64,000 nt of DNA, taken from Tessaracoccus massiliensis (GTDB taxonomy: Bacteria > Actinomycetota > Actinomycetes > Propionibacteriales > Propionibacteriaceae). Below the pieces are notes generated by a model. It saw only the letters and a list, made by a program, of their open reading frames with translations. It did no database searches and was not told where the DNA came from. The translations under genes and the position numbers were made by a program. Of this stretch, positions 10,350 through 19,251 are shown one piece after another (positions within the stretch are counted from its first letter, which is position 1; the number at the start of each line of letters is the position of its first letter). The stretch lies in NCBI RefSeq assembly GCF_000826065.2, contig NZ_LN623542.1:1-64000 (forward strand), given 5' to 3'.

Positions 10350-11310
10350 GGCGTGCCACCCACAGCGCCGGGTCCGCGATCTCTTCGGGTGTCGGCAGGT
10401 TGGCGGGCTCCTCGAAGGCGCGCTTGAGGAAGTTGCGGTACTTGATCCGCTGGATGCGCATGCAGAACTCCAGCCCGTCGCGGTACTGGGCGTTCTTGTC
10501 GAACGACGTCGACAGCCTCGCCAGCAGTCCCTGGCTCTTCGGGCGCGCGAACGCCCGCCTCATGCTCGGGATGGTGGGGGCATGACGGCGGCCGGCGTAG
10601 TCGGAGGTGTAGTCCGCGTGGCCTTCGAGGAACGTCATGGCGGCGCTGAGTTCGCGCAGCGCCTCGTCTGCCCTCGGCGAGGTGAACAACGCCCCGACGT
10701 CACGGGTGCGGGCCCAGCCGAGCAGCCCGTCGGCGAGCGAGACGTCGTCGCCCAGGATGATCCGTAGGCGTGCGGCGAGGTGGTCGCGCAGCCACGGGGC
10801 GAGCCGGAACTGCAGGGCATGGGTCTGCTCATGCAGCGCCACCCACATCCGGAAATCTGCCGGTTTGAAGCCGTGGAGCCGCTCGTAGGCGACGATCGAG
10901 GGGGCCACCAGATAGAGGGCGTCCGAGCCGGTGAAGGCGTCGTACTGCCCCAGCAGCCTCCGGCTCACCGTCCTCACGCCGGCACCGACGAGTGCCCCGT
11001 TGCGCTTCGCGGTCAGGGCGGCGCCCAGGCCTGCGCGGGGCGGGGTGAGGCTGAGTTCGGCGACGGCGCCGTCGGCCATCTCCCGGACCCCCCGGGCCCA
11101 GCCGTCCCAATCGACCACGCGGATGCTCGTGGCGCCCACCGCCTTCATGCCGAGGTGCCTGGCCGCGATCTCGCCGGCCCGGCGGGCGGTGACGCGCAGA
11201 TCCGCCACGAGGCGGGTGAGTTCGTGGGCCGTGAGATCCGGCAGGTCGTCGGGGCGCAGCGCCGCGACCCGGTGGGCAAGGCGCCAGTCGATGCTGGGAG
11301 CGCGTTCCAT
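10342..11310 (-). CDS. DUF2342 zinc metalloprotease-like protein
   Basis: The 322-residue protein belongs to the actinobacterial family annotated as 'coenzyme F420 biosynthesis-associated' or zinc-dependent metalloprotease. It carries an HExxH motif in ALHEQTHALQF (near residue 168) and a downstream GHADY that could supply a further metal ligand. The ATG at 11310 shares one base with the dacB stop (TGATG), and its 3' end overlaps tilS by 8 bases. The dacB-DUF2342-tilS-hpt order is typical of actinobacteria. The substrate is unknown; the F420 name reflects genome context in other species and is weak evidence. Confidence 0.88.
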   Translation of the reverse strand: MERAPSIDWRLAHRVAALRPDDLPDLTAHELTRLVADLRVTARRAGEIAARHLGMKAVGATSIRVVDWDGWARGVREMADGAVAELSLTPPRAGLGAALTAKRNGALVGAGVRTVSRRLLGQYDAFTGSDALYLVAPSIVAYERLHGFKPADFRMWVALHEQTHALQFRLAPWLRDHLAARLRIILGDDVSLADGLLGWARTRDVGALFTSPRADEALRELSAAMTFLEGHADYTSDYAGRRHAPTIPSMRRAFARPKSQGLLARLSTSFDKNAQYRDGLEFCMRIQRIKYRNFLKRAFEEPANLPTPEEIADPALWVARLG

Positions 11311-12785
11311 CAGCAGCCGCACGAGGTGACGGTGCCGGTGGCCTGGTCCAGCCACACGCGGGCGGCCCAGCCGTCGGGCGCGCCGTTGATCATGAACGCG
11401 TAGGCGAGCTGCCGGCCGTCTGCGGTGAGGGTGGTGCCGCCGAGCGTGGCGACGAGGGACAGCGAGCCGGTCTTGGCGCGCGCGACGCCCCGTGCCGGGG
11501 CGGAGACGGCGTCTCCGAAGCGCTCGGCGAGAGTGCCGGTGACGCCGGCGATGGGCAGGCCGTCGAGGATGACCGACAGCCGCTCATCTGCGGCGAGCGT
11601 GGCGTTGGCCCTGGCCAGCATGTTCGGCGTGAACAGGTTGGAGCGCGCCAGGCCGGAGGCGTCGTGCAGCACGGTGCCCTCGTCCCAGATCTTCAGGGCC
11701 GTCAGCTGCTCCTGGATGGCCGCCACGGAGCCGGCGAACGTGGTGGGGTGCCCCGTCTTGGCGGCGAGCTGGAAGCCCATCACCTCGGTGAACGAGTTGT
11801 TGGAGCGCTGCATGAACTGCTCGACGAGCACGTGCAACGGCAGCGACTCGACGCGCGTCACCTCCTCAGCTTCGCCCGAGCCGGGGGCGGCGACCGGGGG
11901 CCCGGTAACCTCGATGCCCAGCGCCGTGAGCTGCGCCGCGAACGTGGTGGCGGCAGCCAGGGCGGGCGTCTCGCTCCTGGGCCCGCCAGTGGGGCCGCGG
12001 CCCTCGTCGATCCAGAGCGCGGAGATGGTGGTGACCTGGTCGCGGTAGTTGGGCGGCCAGTTCTCATTCCAGCCGGGGCCGGTGAAGTGGGACTCGTCGT
12101 AGCCGAGCGTCACGGAGGTGACGCCCGCCGCGCGCAGCGCCTCGACGGTGCGCTTGGCCAACTCCTCCGTCGTGGCCGGCACGGGGTAGGTGTCGGAGAC
12201 CGACGGGATGCTGCGGAGCATGGGGTCTCCGCCGCCCACCAGGACCAGTTGACCCGGGGCGGGCTGCACCACGCGGGTGGCGAATCGTTCCGTGCCGTCG
12301 AAGGCGCTCATCACGGCGAGCGCGGTGAGGGTCTTGGTGTTCGACGCCGGGATCAGCGGGTTCTTCTCGTTGGCGGCCGCGACCACCTCACCGGAGGCCA
12401 CGTCGATGACCTCGTAGGCGATCGTCACGGGCGGGCCGTCGTCAGCAGGGACGAGTTTGGAGGTGTCGAGAGCTGAGAGGCGGGCCTCCAGCGCCGCCCT
12501 GTCCGGCAGGGGGCCTGCGCTCGGGAGCTCCGCCGGGCCCACCAGGCCGGTGCCCGCGGGCGCCTGAGCCTTCTCGGTGGGTTCAGGGGCCGTCGGAGTG
12601 GGCGACGGCGCGAACAGGGTGGGCGCCACCGTCGACGGCGCACCGTCGCGTGTCAGGCCCGCTGCGGCCAGCGCTTCACGGTGGAAAACCGCGATCAGAA
12701 AACCGCTCGCCAGGAGCACGCCGACGAAAAGCCAGGTGATCACCCACTCCGCGACGCGTCCACGGCTCCGCACACCAACCTCCAT
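11310..12785 (-). CDS. dacB: D-alanyl-D-alanine carboxypeptidase/endopeptidase (PBP4 type, S13)
   Basis: This peptidoglycan hydrolase trims stem peptides outside the membrane. The 491-residue protein starts with a cytoplasmic stub and one transmembrane helix ([21 protein letters not shown], residues ~14-33), then a Pro/Thr-rich linker to about residue 90. The three penicillin-binding motifs are visible: SNTK ([10 protein letters not shown]), SNN ([13 protein letters not shown]) and KTG ([10 protein letters not shown]). It diverges from ppa, with about 65 bases between the starts holding both promoters. Confidence 0.94.
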   Translation of the reverse strand: MEVGVRSRGRVAEWVITWLFVGVLLASGFLIAVFHREALAAAGLTRDGAPSTVAPTLFAPSPTPTAPEPTEKAQAPAGTGLVGPAELPSAGPLPDRAALEARLSALDTSKLVPADDGPPVTIAYEVIDVASGEVVAAANEKNPLIPASNTKTLTALAVMSAFDGTERFATRVVQPAPGQLVLVGGGDPMLRSIPSVSDTYPVPATTEELAKRTVEALRAAGVTSVTLGYDESHFTGPGWNENWPPNYRDQVTTISALWIDEGRGPTGGPRSETPALAAATTFAAQLTALGIEVTGPPVAAPGSGEAEEVTRVESLPLHVLVEQFMQRSNNSFTEVMGFQLAAKTGHPTTFAGSVAAIQEQLTALKIWDEGTVLHDASGLARSNLFTPNMLARANATLAADERLSVILDGLPIAGVTGTLAERFGDAVSAPARGVARAKTGSLSLVATLGGTTLTADGRQLAYAFMINGAPDGWAARVWLDQATGTVTSCGC

Positions 12786-12851
12786 AGGGGTATCCTGCAG
12801 GGGACCCGCAACGATGCGCGGGGCTTAGACACCAACTATAGGAGTGCCCAA

Positions 12852-13415
12852 GTGAGCGAAGAAGCGCCTGCTGGTCTGAGGCCGATCGACCCTGGCCGCC
12901 GAATCCTTTTTGACGTCACGGTGGAGATCCCTAAGGGCACCAAGAACAAGTACGAGATGGACCACAACACCGGCCGGCTACGGCTGGACCGCGTGCTGTT
13001 CACCTCGACGCAGTACCCCTACGACTACGGCTTCGTGGAGGGCACCCTCGGCCTCGACGGTGACCCGCTGGACGCCATGGTGATCGGCGCTGATCCCACC
13101 TTCCCCGGCTGCCTCATCGAGTGCTACGCCGTGGCCATGTTCCGGATGACCGACGAGATGGGCGGCGACGACAAGGTGCTGTGCGTGGCCACGGCTGACA
13201 CACGCCGCGCCCACATCACGGACTTGGAATCGGTCCCGGAACACATGCTGCTGGAGATCGAGCACTTCTTCTCCGTGTACAAGGACCTGGAACCCGGCAA
13301 GTCCGTCGAGGGCGCCACCTGGACCGGACGCGGTGAGGCCGAGGACGAGGTGCAGGCCTCCTTCGAGCGCGCCAAGGGCACGCCCTACGAGCACCACCAC
13401 GTCAACCTGGCGTAG
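12852..13415 (+). CDS. ppa: Inorganic pyrophosphatase (family I)
   Basis: This cytoplasmic enzyme hydrolyses PPi and pulls biosynthetic reactions forward. The protein is 187 residues with YDYGFVEGT, the metal-binding DGDPLDAMV motif (DxDxxD) and a C-terminal KGTPYEHHH stretch. The open frame extends upstream, but GTG at 12852 (VSEEAPAGL) is preceded by AGGAG at a good distance. It is convergent with the fluoride channel genes. Confidence 0.96.
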   Translation: MSEEAPAGLRPIDPGRRILFDVTVEIPKGTKNKYEMDHNTGRLRLDRVLFTSTQYPYDYGFVEGTLGLDGDPLDAMVIGADPTFPGCLIECYAVAMFRMTDEMGGDDKVLCVATADTRRAHITDLESVPEHMLLEIEHFFSVYKDLEPGKSVEGATWTGRGEAEDEVQASFERAKGTPYEHHHVNLA

Positions 13416-13416
13416 C

Positions 13417-13752
13417 TCACCCCACTGACACACCGAGCCAGGCTGCCGCAAGGCAGCCGGCCACGGTGATGGCCGAGTAGCAGATGGCGAACCAGACACG
13501 CCCGCGGCCCAGTTCGCGGGCGGCCTGCCAGCATGCCGAGGAGAACGTGGTGAACGCGCCGCAGAAGCCTGCGCCCACCACGGCCAGCCCTCTTCCCTCC
13601 AAAGTGGCGGAGGTCAGCCCCAGGATGAACGAGCCGGCCCAGTTGACGGCGAGCGTGGCCTTCCAGGGCTCCCAGCGGCGCGCGACATACGCATCCACCC
13701 CTGCCCGCGCGACGGCGCCGAGGCCGCCAGCCAGGCAGATCAACCAGATCAT
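13417..13752 (-). CDS. crcB: Fluoride channel subunit Fluc/CrcB (second of pair)
   Basis: Fluc channels export fluoride as dual-topology dimers. The 111-residue protein has four transmembrane helices, the conserved Asn in LAVNWAGSFILG, and the Phe/Thr-rich GAFTTFSS central motif. It begins 4 bases inside the end of the upstream crcB gene (ATGA overlap). Two different subunits encoded side by side suggest a heterodimer. Proximity to ppa, a fluoride-sensitive enzyme, is worth noting. Confidence 0.93.
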   Translation of the reverse strand: MIWLICLAGGLGAVARAGVDAYVARRWEPWKATLAVNWAGSFILGLTSATLEGRGLAVVGAGFCGAFTTFSSACWQAARELGRGRVWFAICYSAITVAGCLAAAWLGVSVG

Positions 13753-14111
13753 CGCGTGTCGCCGCCCATGATCTTCCAGCCCGCAAGGTGACCCAACCCT
13801 GCGATGATCACGCCGAAGAAGGTCTCCATGATGGCCACCAGCACCCCCGCGAGGGACAGTGACTGGAGCGCCAGCGTGGACCAACTGGTGAACGCCGCAA
13901 CGCCTCCGACGGCGAGGAACAGCCGCGCGAGCGTGATGCGGGGGCCGTAGATCCCGGAGATCAGGCCCAGTAGGAGGCAGCCCACCAGGTTGATCGCCGC
14001 CAGCACGATCACCTCGTGGCCGGTGAGGCTGAGCAGCGCGACGCGCAGCGCCGTGCCCAGAGCCCCGCCGACGAAGATCACGCCTGCCTTCACCCACCAC
14101 TTCTCGCTCAT
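13749..14111 (-). CDS. crcB: Fluoride channel subunit Fluc/CrcB (first of pair)
   Basis: The 120-residue protein has four transmembrane helices, GGALGTALR, INLVGCLLLG with the conserved Asn, and a GVAAFTSWST variant of the central motif (FTS in place of FTTFS). It overlaps the next crcB by ATGA. No crcB-type fluoride riboswitch could be recognised in the short gap to the divergent methylase gene. The partners probably form a heterodimeric channel. Confidence 0.92.
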   Translation of the reverse strand: MSEKWWVKAGVIFVGGALGTALRVALLSLTGHEVIVLAAINLVGCLLLGLISGIYGPRITLARLFLAVGGVAAFTSWSTLALQSLSLAGVLVAIMETFFGVIIAGLGHLAGWKIMGGDTR

Positions 14112-14157
14112 CGCGGCCTAAGCTACCCGCCTGCCGCGGTGTGGGAAACTTGGCGCT

Positions 14158-15222
14158 ATGCCTCGATACCTGATGCTGCGCACCCCGTCGGCCAACCGCG
14201 TCTATGCCGGGGAGTCCGGCCCGCTGACCGCCGCCGAGTTGGAGATCACCGCACCCTTCGCCACAGGCATCGCGGAGGAGGAACTGGCCGGGGTCGGCTA
14301 CCTGTCGTTCGAGGCCCCCGAGCTGAACGACGCGCAGCTTGCCACCGTGGCGCGCCAGTCGGCCGCCTTCGCCCTGTTCGAGGACCGGTCCCCGAGCGGC
14401 ACCGGCGAGGAACGACCCAACTCCGACGAAGGTTCGCGCAAGCGTGCAGACCACCTGCTGCGCCCCGTCGCCCTCCCACGCCCGTTCACGTTGGACGACG
14501 ACCTGGTCTCCATCCCGAAGTACCCGGGCAAGACCAACGAACAGTTCACCCAACTCCTCGTCGGTGTCACGCTGGCGGCCATCACCCGCGAACCCACCGG
14601 GCCACGGCAGATCCTCGACCCGCTCGCCGGACGCGGCACCACCCTCTCGACAGCACTGCTGCTCGGGCACGACGCATTCGGCGTGGAGGGCGACGCGAAG
14701 GCATTCGAGCAGATGGCGTCGTTCTACAAGACGTATCTGCGGCGCAAGCGGATCAAGCACGCCGCCGACGTGCGGCCCGTGCGCCGCGACGGCAAGTCCG
14801 TGGGCAGGCGTTTCGATGCGGAGATCACCACCGACGAGGGCAGGCGCACGGTCAGCGCGTTCACCGGCGACACCCGCGACTCCGCCGCACTGTTTGGAAA
14901 GAAGCGCTTCGACGCCGTCGTCGCGGACGCCCCCTACGGCGTGGCCCACGGCTCCACCACGGATGTGCGCGGCGTCTCCGGGAAACGCGACCGCTCCCCC
15001 GCCGGCCTGCTGAAGGAGGCCATCCCGGTGTGGGCGGGCCAGTTGATGCACGGCGGCGCGCTGGGCCTGTCGTGGAACACGTTCGGCCTGTCCCGCGAGG
15101 ACCTGGCCGGGCGCCTGGACAAGGCCGGGCTCGTCGTGCAGCAGGGCGGCGCCTGGGAGCGGTTCGCGCACCGCGTCGACTCCTCCATCAAGCGCGACCT
15201 CATCGTCGCCGTCAAACCCTGA
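14158..15222 (+). CDS. TRM11-like SAM-dependent nucleic acid methyltransferase
   Basis: The 354-residue protein has a Rossmann methyltransferase core in its second half. Motif I is ILDPLAGRGTTLSTAL (near residue 157), motif II is FGVEGD, and the catalytic-type loop is VADAPYG, a D/N-PPY relative. The first ~100 residues form an N-terminal domain without an obvious motif. This pattern matches actinobacterial TRM11-type methylases that act on tRNA guanosine N2 or on DNA; the exact target cannot be read. It is divergent from the fluoride channel genes. Confidence 0.78.
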   Translation: MPRYLMLRTPSANRVYAGESGPLTAAELEITAPFATGIAEEELAGVGYLSFEAPELNDAQLATVARQSAAFALFEDRSPSGTGEERPNSDEGSRKRADHLLRPVALPRPFTLDDDLVSIPKYPGKTNEQFTQLLVGVTLAAITREPTGPRQILDPLAGRGTTLSTALLLGHDAFGVEGDAKAFEQMASFYKTYLRRKRIKHAADVRPVRRDGKSVGRRFDAEITTDEGRRTVSAFTGDTRDSAALFGKKRFDAVVADAPYGVAHGSTTDVRGVSGKRDRSPAGLLKEAIPVWAGQLMHGGALGLSWNTFGLSREDLAGRLDKAGLVVQQGGAWERFAHRVDSSIKRDLIVAVKP

Positions 15223-15254
15223 CCGCTCCTCCGCCCCGCCCTGCCACCCGCGCT

Positions 15255-15298
15255 CACATCTGGGTTTGGGGCCGTCCACCACACTGAATCCAGATGTG
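15255..15298. repeat. Inverted repeat between the methylase gene and sixA
   Basis: CACATCTGG (15255-15263) and CCAGATGTG (15290-15298) pair perfectly around a 26-base loop. It could act as a transcription end for the methylase gene, but no T-run follows. Confidence 0.4.
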
Positions 15299-15321
15299 GC
15301 GCGACGACGGCGAGCTGAGGC

Positions 15322-15327
15322 TAGTCT
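15322..15327 (+). promoter_or_regulatory. -10 box of a probable leaderless promoter for sixA
   Basis: TAGTCT is followed by six bases and the ATG at 15334; no Shine-Dalgarno is present. Confidence 0.45.
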
Positions 15328-15333
15328 CGGAGC

Positions 15334-15822
15334 ATGCGACGACTCGTGCTGATGCGCCACGCCAAGACCGAATCGAACAACGCGGGCGGTGACAAGGCCC
15401 GCGAACTGACGCCGCGCGGCGTCCAGGACGCGCAGGAGGCGGGCGTCGAGCTGCGGGAGTTGGGCATCGACCACGCGCTGGTCTCGACGGCGCAGCGCAC
15501 CCGTCAGACGTTCGCGGCGCTGGGCCTCGACGTGCCGGCCGAGTTCCAGGATGCGTTGTACTACGACGGCACCGACACCATGATCCAGCGCATCTCGGAG
15601 ATGACCGACGACGTGGAGGCCCTGCTCGTGATCGGGCACGCGCCCACGATCCCCAGCCTCGTGGCCCAACTTGCTTACGCCAGCAACAGCTCGGCGGCAG
15701 ACGAGGCGCAGTGCCACTTCCCCACCGCCACCTATTCCGCCTTCACCGTGCCCGGCGGCTGGGCGGATCTGGCCGACGGCGACTTCAGCCAGGTGCGACT
15801 CGACAGCATCGCGCGTCCTTAA
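15334..15822 (+). CDS. sixA: Phosphohistidine phosphatase SixA-like
   Basis: This is a 162-residue histidine phosphatase. The catalytic RHA motif is at the N-terminus (LVLMRHAKTE) and the second histidine is in VIGHAPTIPSL. The short length and absence of a cap domain fit SixA, which removes phosphate from phosphohistidine in proteins. It stands alone between the methylase and amt. The substrate in actinobacteria is not established. Confidence 0.88.
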   Translation: MRRLVLMRHAKTESNNAGGDKARELTPRGVQDAQEAGVELRELGIDHALVSTAQRTRQTFAALGLDVPAEFQDALYYDGTDTMIQRISEMTDDVEALLVIGHAPTIPSLVAQLAYASNSSAADEAQCHFPTATYSAFTVPGGWADLADGDFSQVRLDSIARP

Positions 15823-15934
15823 CGCCGCCGCAACAACCGCGACGCCCCGCTGACACGAACGCCCCCATACGCTAACCAGGCTGTTACGTGGCGGGCAGAT
15901 CCGCCGAAATGTGGCGCCGACAGGATTCCTGTCC

Positions 15935-17266
15935 ATGGAACTTCTGGAAATTGACACCGGCGACACCGCCTGGGTGCTCATCAGCGCGGCCCTCGTGCTC
16001 CTCATGACGCCCGCCCTCGCTTTCTTCTACGGCGGCATGGTTCGCGCCAAGTCCGTCCTCAACATGCTCATGATGTCGATCACCACGATGGGGATCGTCG
16101 GGGTCCTGTGGATCGCCGTCGGCTTCTCGATGGCCTTCGGTGAGGACATCGGCGGCGGCATCCTCGGCAACCCGTTTGAGTACATGTTCCTCAACGGGCT
16201 CATGTCCGCCGACGCCGTCGTCGGCACCATCCCGACGGCGGTGTTCGCGGGCTTCCAGGCCGCGTTCGCGATCATCGCCGTGGCCCTCATCTCCGGCGCC
16301 GTGGCCGACCGCATGAAGTTCTCCGCCTGGGCGGTCTTCGCGGCTGTGTGGGCGCTGGTGGTGTACTTCCCGGCGGCGCACTGGGTGTTCAGCTTCGACG
16401 ACAGCGTCAGCGCCAACGGCGGCTTCATCGCCAACTCCATCCAGGCCATGGACTTCGCCGGAGGCACCGCCATCCACATCAACGCCGGCGCGGCCGCCCT
16501 CGCGCTGGCCCTGGTCCTCGGGCCCCGGCTGGGCTTCGGCACGGTACCCATGCGCCCCCACAACCTCACCCTGGTGATGCTGGGCGCCGGCCTCCTGTGG
16601 TTCGGCTGGTTCGGCTTCAACGCCGGCTCCGCGCTGGGCGCCGGCACCCTCGCGGGCGTCGCCTGGGTCAACACGCTGGGCGCGACGGCGGCCGCGATGC
16701 TCGCGTGGCTGCTCGTCGAACGCATCCGTGACGGCCACGCCACGTCCCTGGGCGCCGCCTCGGGCATCGTCGCCGGTCTGGTGGGCATCACGCCGGCTGC
16801 GGACTCGGTCAGCCCGCTGGGCGCGCTGATCATCGGGGCCCTCGCCGGCGCTGCCTGCGCCTGGGCCATCGGGCTCAAGACGAAGCTGGGTTACGACGAC
16901 TCCCTCGACGTGGTGGGCGTCCACCTCGTCGGCGGCCTCGTCGGCACCCTGCTGATCGGGCTGTTGGCCGATCCGGCCTCGCCCGCCGAGACCGCCGGCC
17001 TGTTCTACGGCGGTGGCGTCGACCAGTTGTGGCGCCAGTTCCTCGGCGCCGCCGTGGTGCTCGTCTACTCGTTCGTGGTGACGTTCGTGATCGCCAAGGT
17101 GCTCGACAAGGTGATGGGGCTGCGCGTCCCGGAGTCCTCCGAGACCCACGGGATCGACACCGCCGTGCACGCGGAGACCGGCTACGACCTCAGCCACGTG
17201 GGCTACTCCACCTACGGCGTCCGCCAGACCCTGATCGTCCCCGCCCGAGAGGAAGCCCACTCATGA
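15935..17266 (+). CDS. amt: Ammonium transporter
   Basis: Amt conducts ammonium into the cell as a trimer. The 443-residue protein starts at MELLEIDTGDTAWVLIS (ATG 15935) and has about 11 transmembrane helices. Signature segments include FFYGGMVRAKSVLNM, the pore-region GGTAIHINAGAAAL with the first pore His, and GVHLVGGLVGTLL with the second His. It is followed by glnK with an ATGA overlap, a conserved amtB-glnK pair. Upstream at about 15872-15888 the minus strand reads GTAAC-N6-GTTAG, loosely like a GlnR half-site pair; this is weak. Confidence 0.96.
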   Translation: MELLEIDTGDTAWVLISAALVLLMTPALAFFYGGMVRAKSVLNMLMMSITTMGIVGVLWIAVGFSMAFGEDIGGGILGNPFEYMFLNGLMSADAVVGTIPTAVFAGFQAAFAIIAVALISGAVADRMKFSAWAVFAAVWALVVYFPAAHWVFSFDDSVSANGGFIANSIQAMDFAGGTAIHINAGAAALALALVLGPRLGFGTVPMRPHNLTLVMLGAGLLWFGWFGFNAGSALGAGTLAGVAWVNTLGATAAAMLAWLLVERIRDGHATSLGAASGIVAGLVGITPAADSVSPLGALIIGALAGAACAWAIGLKTKLGYDDSLDVVGVHLVGGLVGTLLIGLLADPASPAETAGLFYGGGVDQLWRQFLGAAVVLVYSFVVTFVIAKVLDKVMGLRVPESSETHGIDTAVHAETGYDLSHVGYSTYGVRQTLIVPAREEAHS

Positions 17267-17601
17267 GGCTCGTCACCGCCATCGTCCAGCCCACCATGCT
17301 CACCGCCGTCCAGATCGCGCTCGCGCACCACGGCATCGCCGGCATGACCGTCACCGAATGCTCCGGCTACGCCCGCCAGAAGGGACACAAGGAGGTCTAC
17401 CGGGGCGCGGAGTACACCATCGACTTCATCACCAAGGTCAAGATCGAGGTCCTCGTGGAGGACGCGGAGGTCGACGGCGTGCTGGGCGTGATCACGACGT
17501 CGGCGCGCACCGGCTCCGTAGGGGACGGGAAGGTATGGTCCACCCCGGTCGACGAGGTGGTCCGCATCCGCACGGGCGAGAAGGGCTCGGCGGCCGTCTG
17601 A
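17263..17601 (+). CDS. glnK: PII nitrogen-regulatory protein
   Basis: PII binds 2-oxoglutarate and ATP/ADP and blocks Amt when nitrogen is ample. The 112-residue protein begins MRLVTAIVQP. The T-loop is intact (GHKEVYRGAEYTIDF) with Tyr at position 51, the adenylylation/uridylylation residue. TGSVGDGKVW is the B-loop region. It overlaps the amt stop by ATGA. No glnD follows; a 172-residue membrane protein is next. Confidence 0.96.
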   Translation: MRLVTAIVQPTMLTAVQIALAHHGIAGMTVTECSGYARQKGHKEVYRGAEYTIDFITKVKIEVLVEDAEVDGVLGVITTSARTGSVGDGKVWSTPVDEVVRIRTGEKGSAAV

Positions 17602-17614
17602 CCAGGGGTTCCCC

Positions 17615-17620
17615 TACCCT
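17615..17620 (+). promoter_or_regulatory. -10 box of a probable leaderless promoter
   Basis: TACCCT is followed by GGGGGC and the ATG at 17627 of the membrane protein gene. Confidence 0.45.
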
Positions 17621-17626
17621 GGGGGC

Positions 17627-18145
17627 ATGAGCCAGCAGCACCGGGGCGACCGCCCATCCATGTCGATGAAGCCCAGCCGGGTGACGGTCGCGCTGATCTG
17701 CGTCCAATTGCTGGCGCTGATGACCACAGTCCTCGCCGTCACCCACTACTCCGACGGGACCCCCGGCAGTCACCTGACTGCCGGGGTCCTGCTGTTGATC
17801 GGCGCGGCAGCGGTGGTGCTTCTCGGCTCCGTGTTCATTCCAGTGCGTCACGTGCTGGGCTGGTACCAGCGTCCCGGCCTGCTCATCGGCATCGTCGTGG
17901 GCGTGGTTGTCGCTCTGGTCGCGGCGGTGATCGCAGCGGTGCTGTGGACCACACCGCTGCTGTGGCTCTCCCGGCTGACCCTCGCGGTGCTGGCGATCGG
18001 GCTCGTGGCGATCGCCACGGTGGGGTTCGTCGTGGCAGGATGGCTGAGCATCCGTGGAGGTGACACGCAGCTCGGCAAGCACCAGTTGGAGTTCGCCGTC
18101 GTCGGCCTGTTCGTGATGCTGCTGCTTCCCTGGTTCATCTCCTGA
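17627..18145 (+). CDS. Hypothetical four-helix membrane protein
   Basis: I do not recognise the family. The 172-residue protein has four hydrophobic segments: about residues 20-40 (VALICVQLLALMTTVLAV), 53-75, 83-110 (IGIVVGVVVALVAAVIAAVLW) and 117-140. A short C-terminal hydrophobic stretch ends LLLPWFIS. There are no charged pore or enzyme motifs. It follows glnK by 25 bases and is convergent with the AlkZ-like gene. Confidence 0.7.
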   Translation: MSQQHRGDRPSMSMKPSRVTVALICVQLLALMTTVLAVTHYSDGTPGSHLTAGVLLLIGAAAVVLLGSVFIPVRHVLGWYQRPGLLIGIVVGVVVALVAAVIAAVLWTTPLLWLSRLTLAVLAIGLVAIATVGFVVAGWLSIRGGDTQLGKHQLEFAVVGLFVMLLLPWFIS

Positions 18146-18157
18146 GGCACTGGGCGT

Positions 18158-19231
18158 TCAGCCAGCGTGAAAGGGGAACTGCTCAAACAGCCTCGCGAAG
18201 CGTCGCGCTGCGGCGTCGGTGAGTTCCACGAACGGTTCGAACTGGAACGCGCGTTTCCCCGGGCGACCGGCCCGCGACCACGTCCCCACCACCTTTCCGC
18301 CGAGCACAGCCGATCGCTTGAACACCCCGTTGTTGCCCGGCACCAGTCGCTGGTGGTCCTCCGCGCTCATGGCGAACAGCCGGTCCCGGTAGCCCAGGAT
18401 GAACTCGTCGAAGCCGGGTAGCAGCAGCGGCGCCGCCGTCGCCCGGCGCAGGGCCCTCACTTCATCCAGCAGGCCGGTGCGCCAGTAGCTGGCTTCATCC
18501 GCGTCGTCGGTCTCGAACTCACCCTCGACCAGCGTCAGCCCCCTGCGGATTTGAGCCAGGGTGAGCTTGGTCCACCAGGCGAAGTCCCGCACTGTCGCCG
18601 GCCCGTGGGTGGTGAAGTAGCGGCGCATCAGCTCCGCGGTGGCAGCGTCGAGGTCTCCGTTGAAGCGGGCCTCGAGGCCCGAGTCGGCAGGCAGCCACTG
18701 CGCGGCCAGCGCCACGTCCTGGTCCGTCCCGTTCCACGGGCCGTAACACACGGTGCCCTCCGCGATGAGGTTGAACAGCAGGTGGTAGCCCCGGCCCTCA
18801 GCCGTACTGATGCCGCCCGCCTCCCATCCTCCGAACAGTTCCGAGCGGGGCCGAGGCGCGCCGTCGAGGAGGGCGAGCGTGAGATCGCGCGCCCGGTCGA
18901 GGATCCCCTCGTGCAGTTCGCGACGCCGCGACATCGCGGCACGGATCGTGGGCTTGGCGCACAGTTGCGTGATCCACAGCGCATCAGCGGCAGGCATGAG
19001 GAACACGGTGCCCCGCATGGGGTAGCCGCGCACGACGGTGCCGTTGTCCAGGGCGGCGAGCACGTCGTCGACGCAGTTCGACGGCGTACGCAGCGCCACT
19101 GATGCCAGCACGCCCGGCAGGTCCTGGCCCTGCATCGCGGCGAACGCGGTGATCGCGTCCGTGGGCGTCGGGTAGGGGCGGGTGATGAGCCCCTGGGCGA
19201 CGAGCCGGGTTCTGCCGAGCGTGGGTGCCAT
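18158..19231 (-). CDS. Winged-helix AlkZ-like (HTH_42) protein
   Basis: The 357-residue protein resembles the winged-helix family that includes AlkZ and YcaQ DNA glycosylases, which unhook alkylated or cross-linked bases. The N-terminal AFAAMQGQD segment (Gln34, Gln36) matches the position of the Q-x-Q catalytic motif described for AlkZ. DFAWWTKLTLAQIRRGL and a C-terminal LLPGFDEFILGYRDR block are typical of the family. ATG at 19231 is chosen as the first start giving a normal family N-terminus. Many actinobacterial members are simply called winged-helix DNA-binding proteins; glycosylase activity is inference. Confidence 0.8.
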   Translation of the reverse strand: MAPTLGRTRLVAQGLITRPYPTPTDAITAFAAMQGQDLPGVLASVALRTPSNCVDDVLAALDNGTVVRGYPMRGTVFLMPAADALWITQLCAKPTIRAAMSRRRELHEGILDRARDLTLALLDGAPRPRSELFGGWEAGGISTAEGRGYHLLFNLIAEGTVCYGPWNGTDQDVALAAQWLPADSGLEARFNGDLDAATAELMRRYFTTHGPATVRDFAWWTKLTLAQIRRGLTLVEGEFETDDADEASYWRTGLLDEVRALRRATAAPLLLPGFDEFILGYRDRLFAMSAEDHQRLVPGNNGVFKRSAVLGGKVVGTWSRAGRPGKRAFQFEPFVELTDAAARRFARLFEQFPFHAG

Positions 19232-19251
19232 GCACCCCAGTATGGCCGCGG

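Noticed and set aside
13749-14157. Fluoride riboswitch upstream of the crcB pair
   Set aside because: The gap is under 50 bases and no matching fold or sequence was seen.
13417-16005. 862-residue minus-strand open frame, and a 1033-residue plus-strand frame at 6494-9595
   Set aside because: Both are antisense or frame shadows of well-supported genes (crcB/methylase/sixA and ftsH/hpt); high GC keeps such frames open.
15884-17260. 458-residue minus-strand frame opposite amt
   Set aside because: Antisense shadow of the amt gene; His/Asp/Glu-rich composition without any domain.
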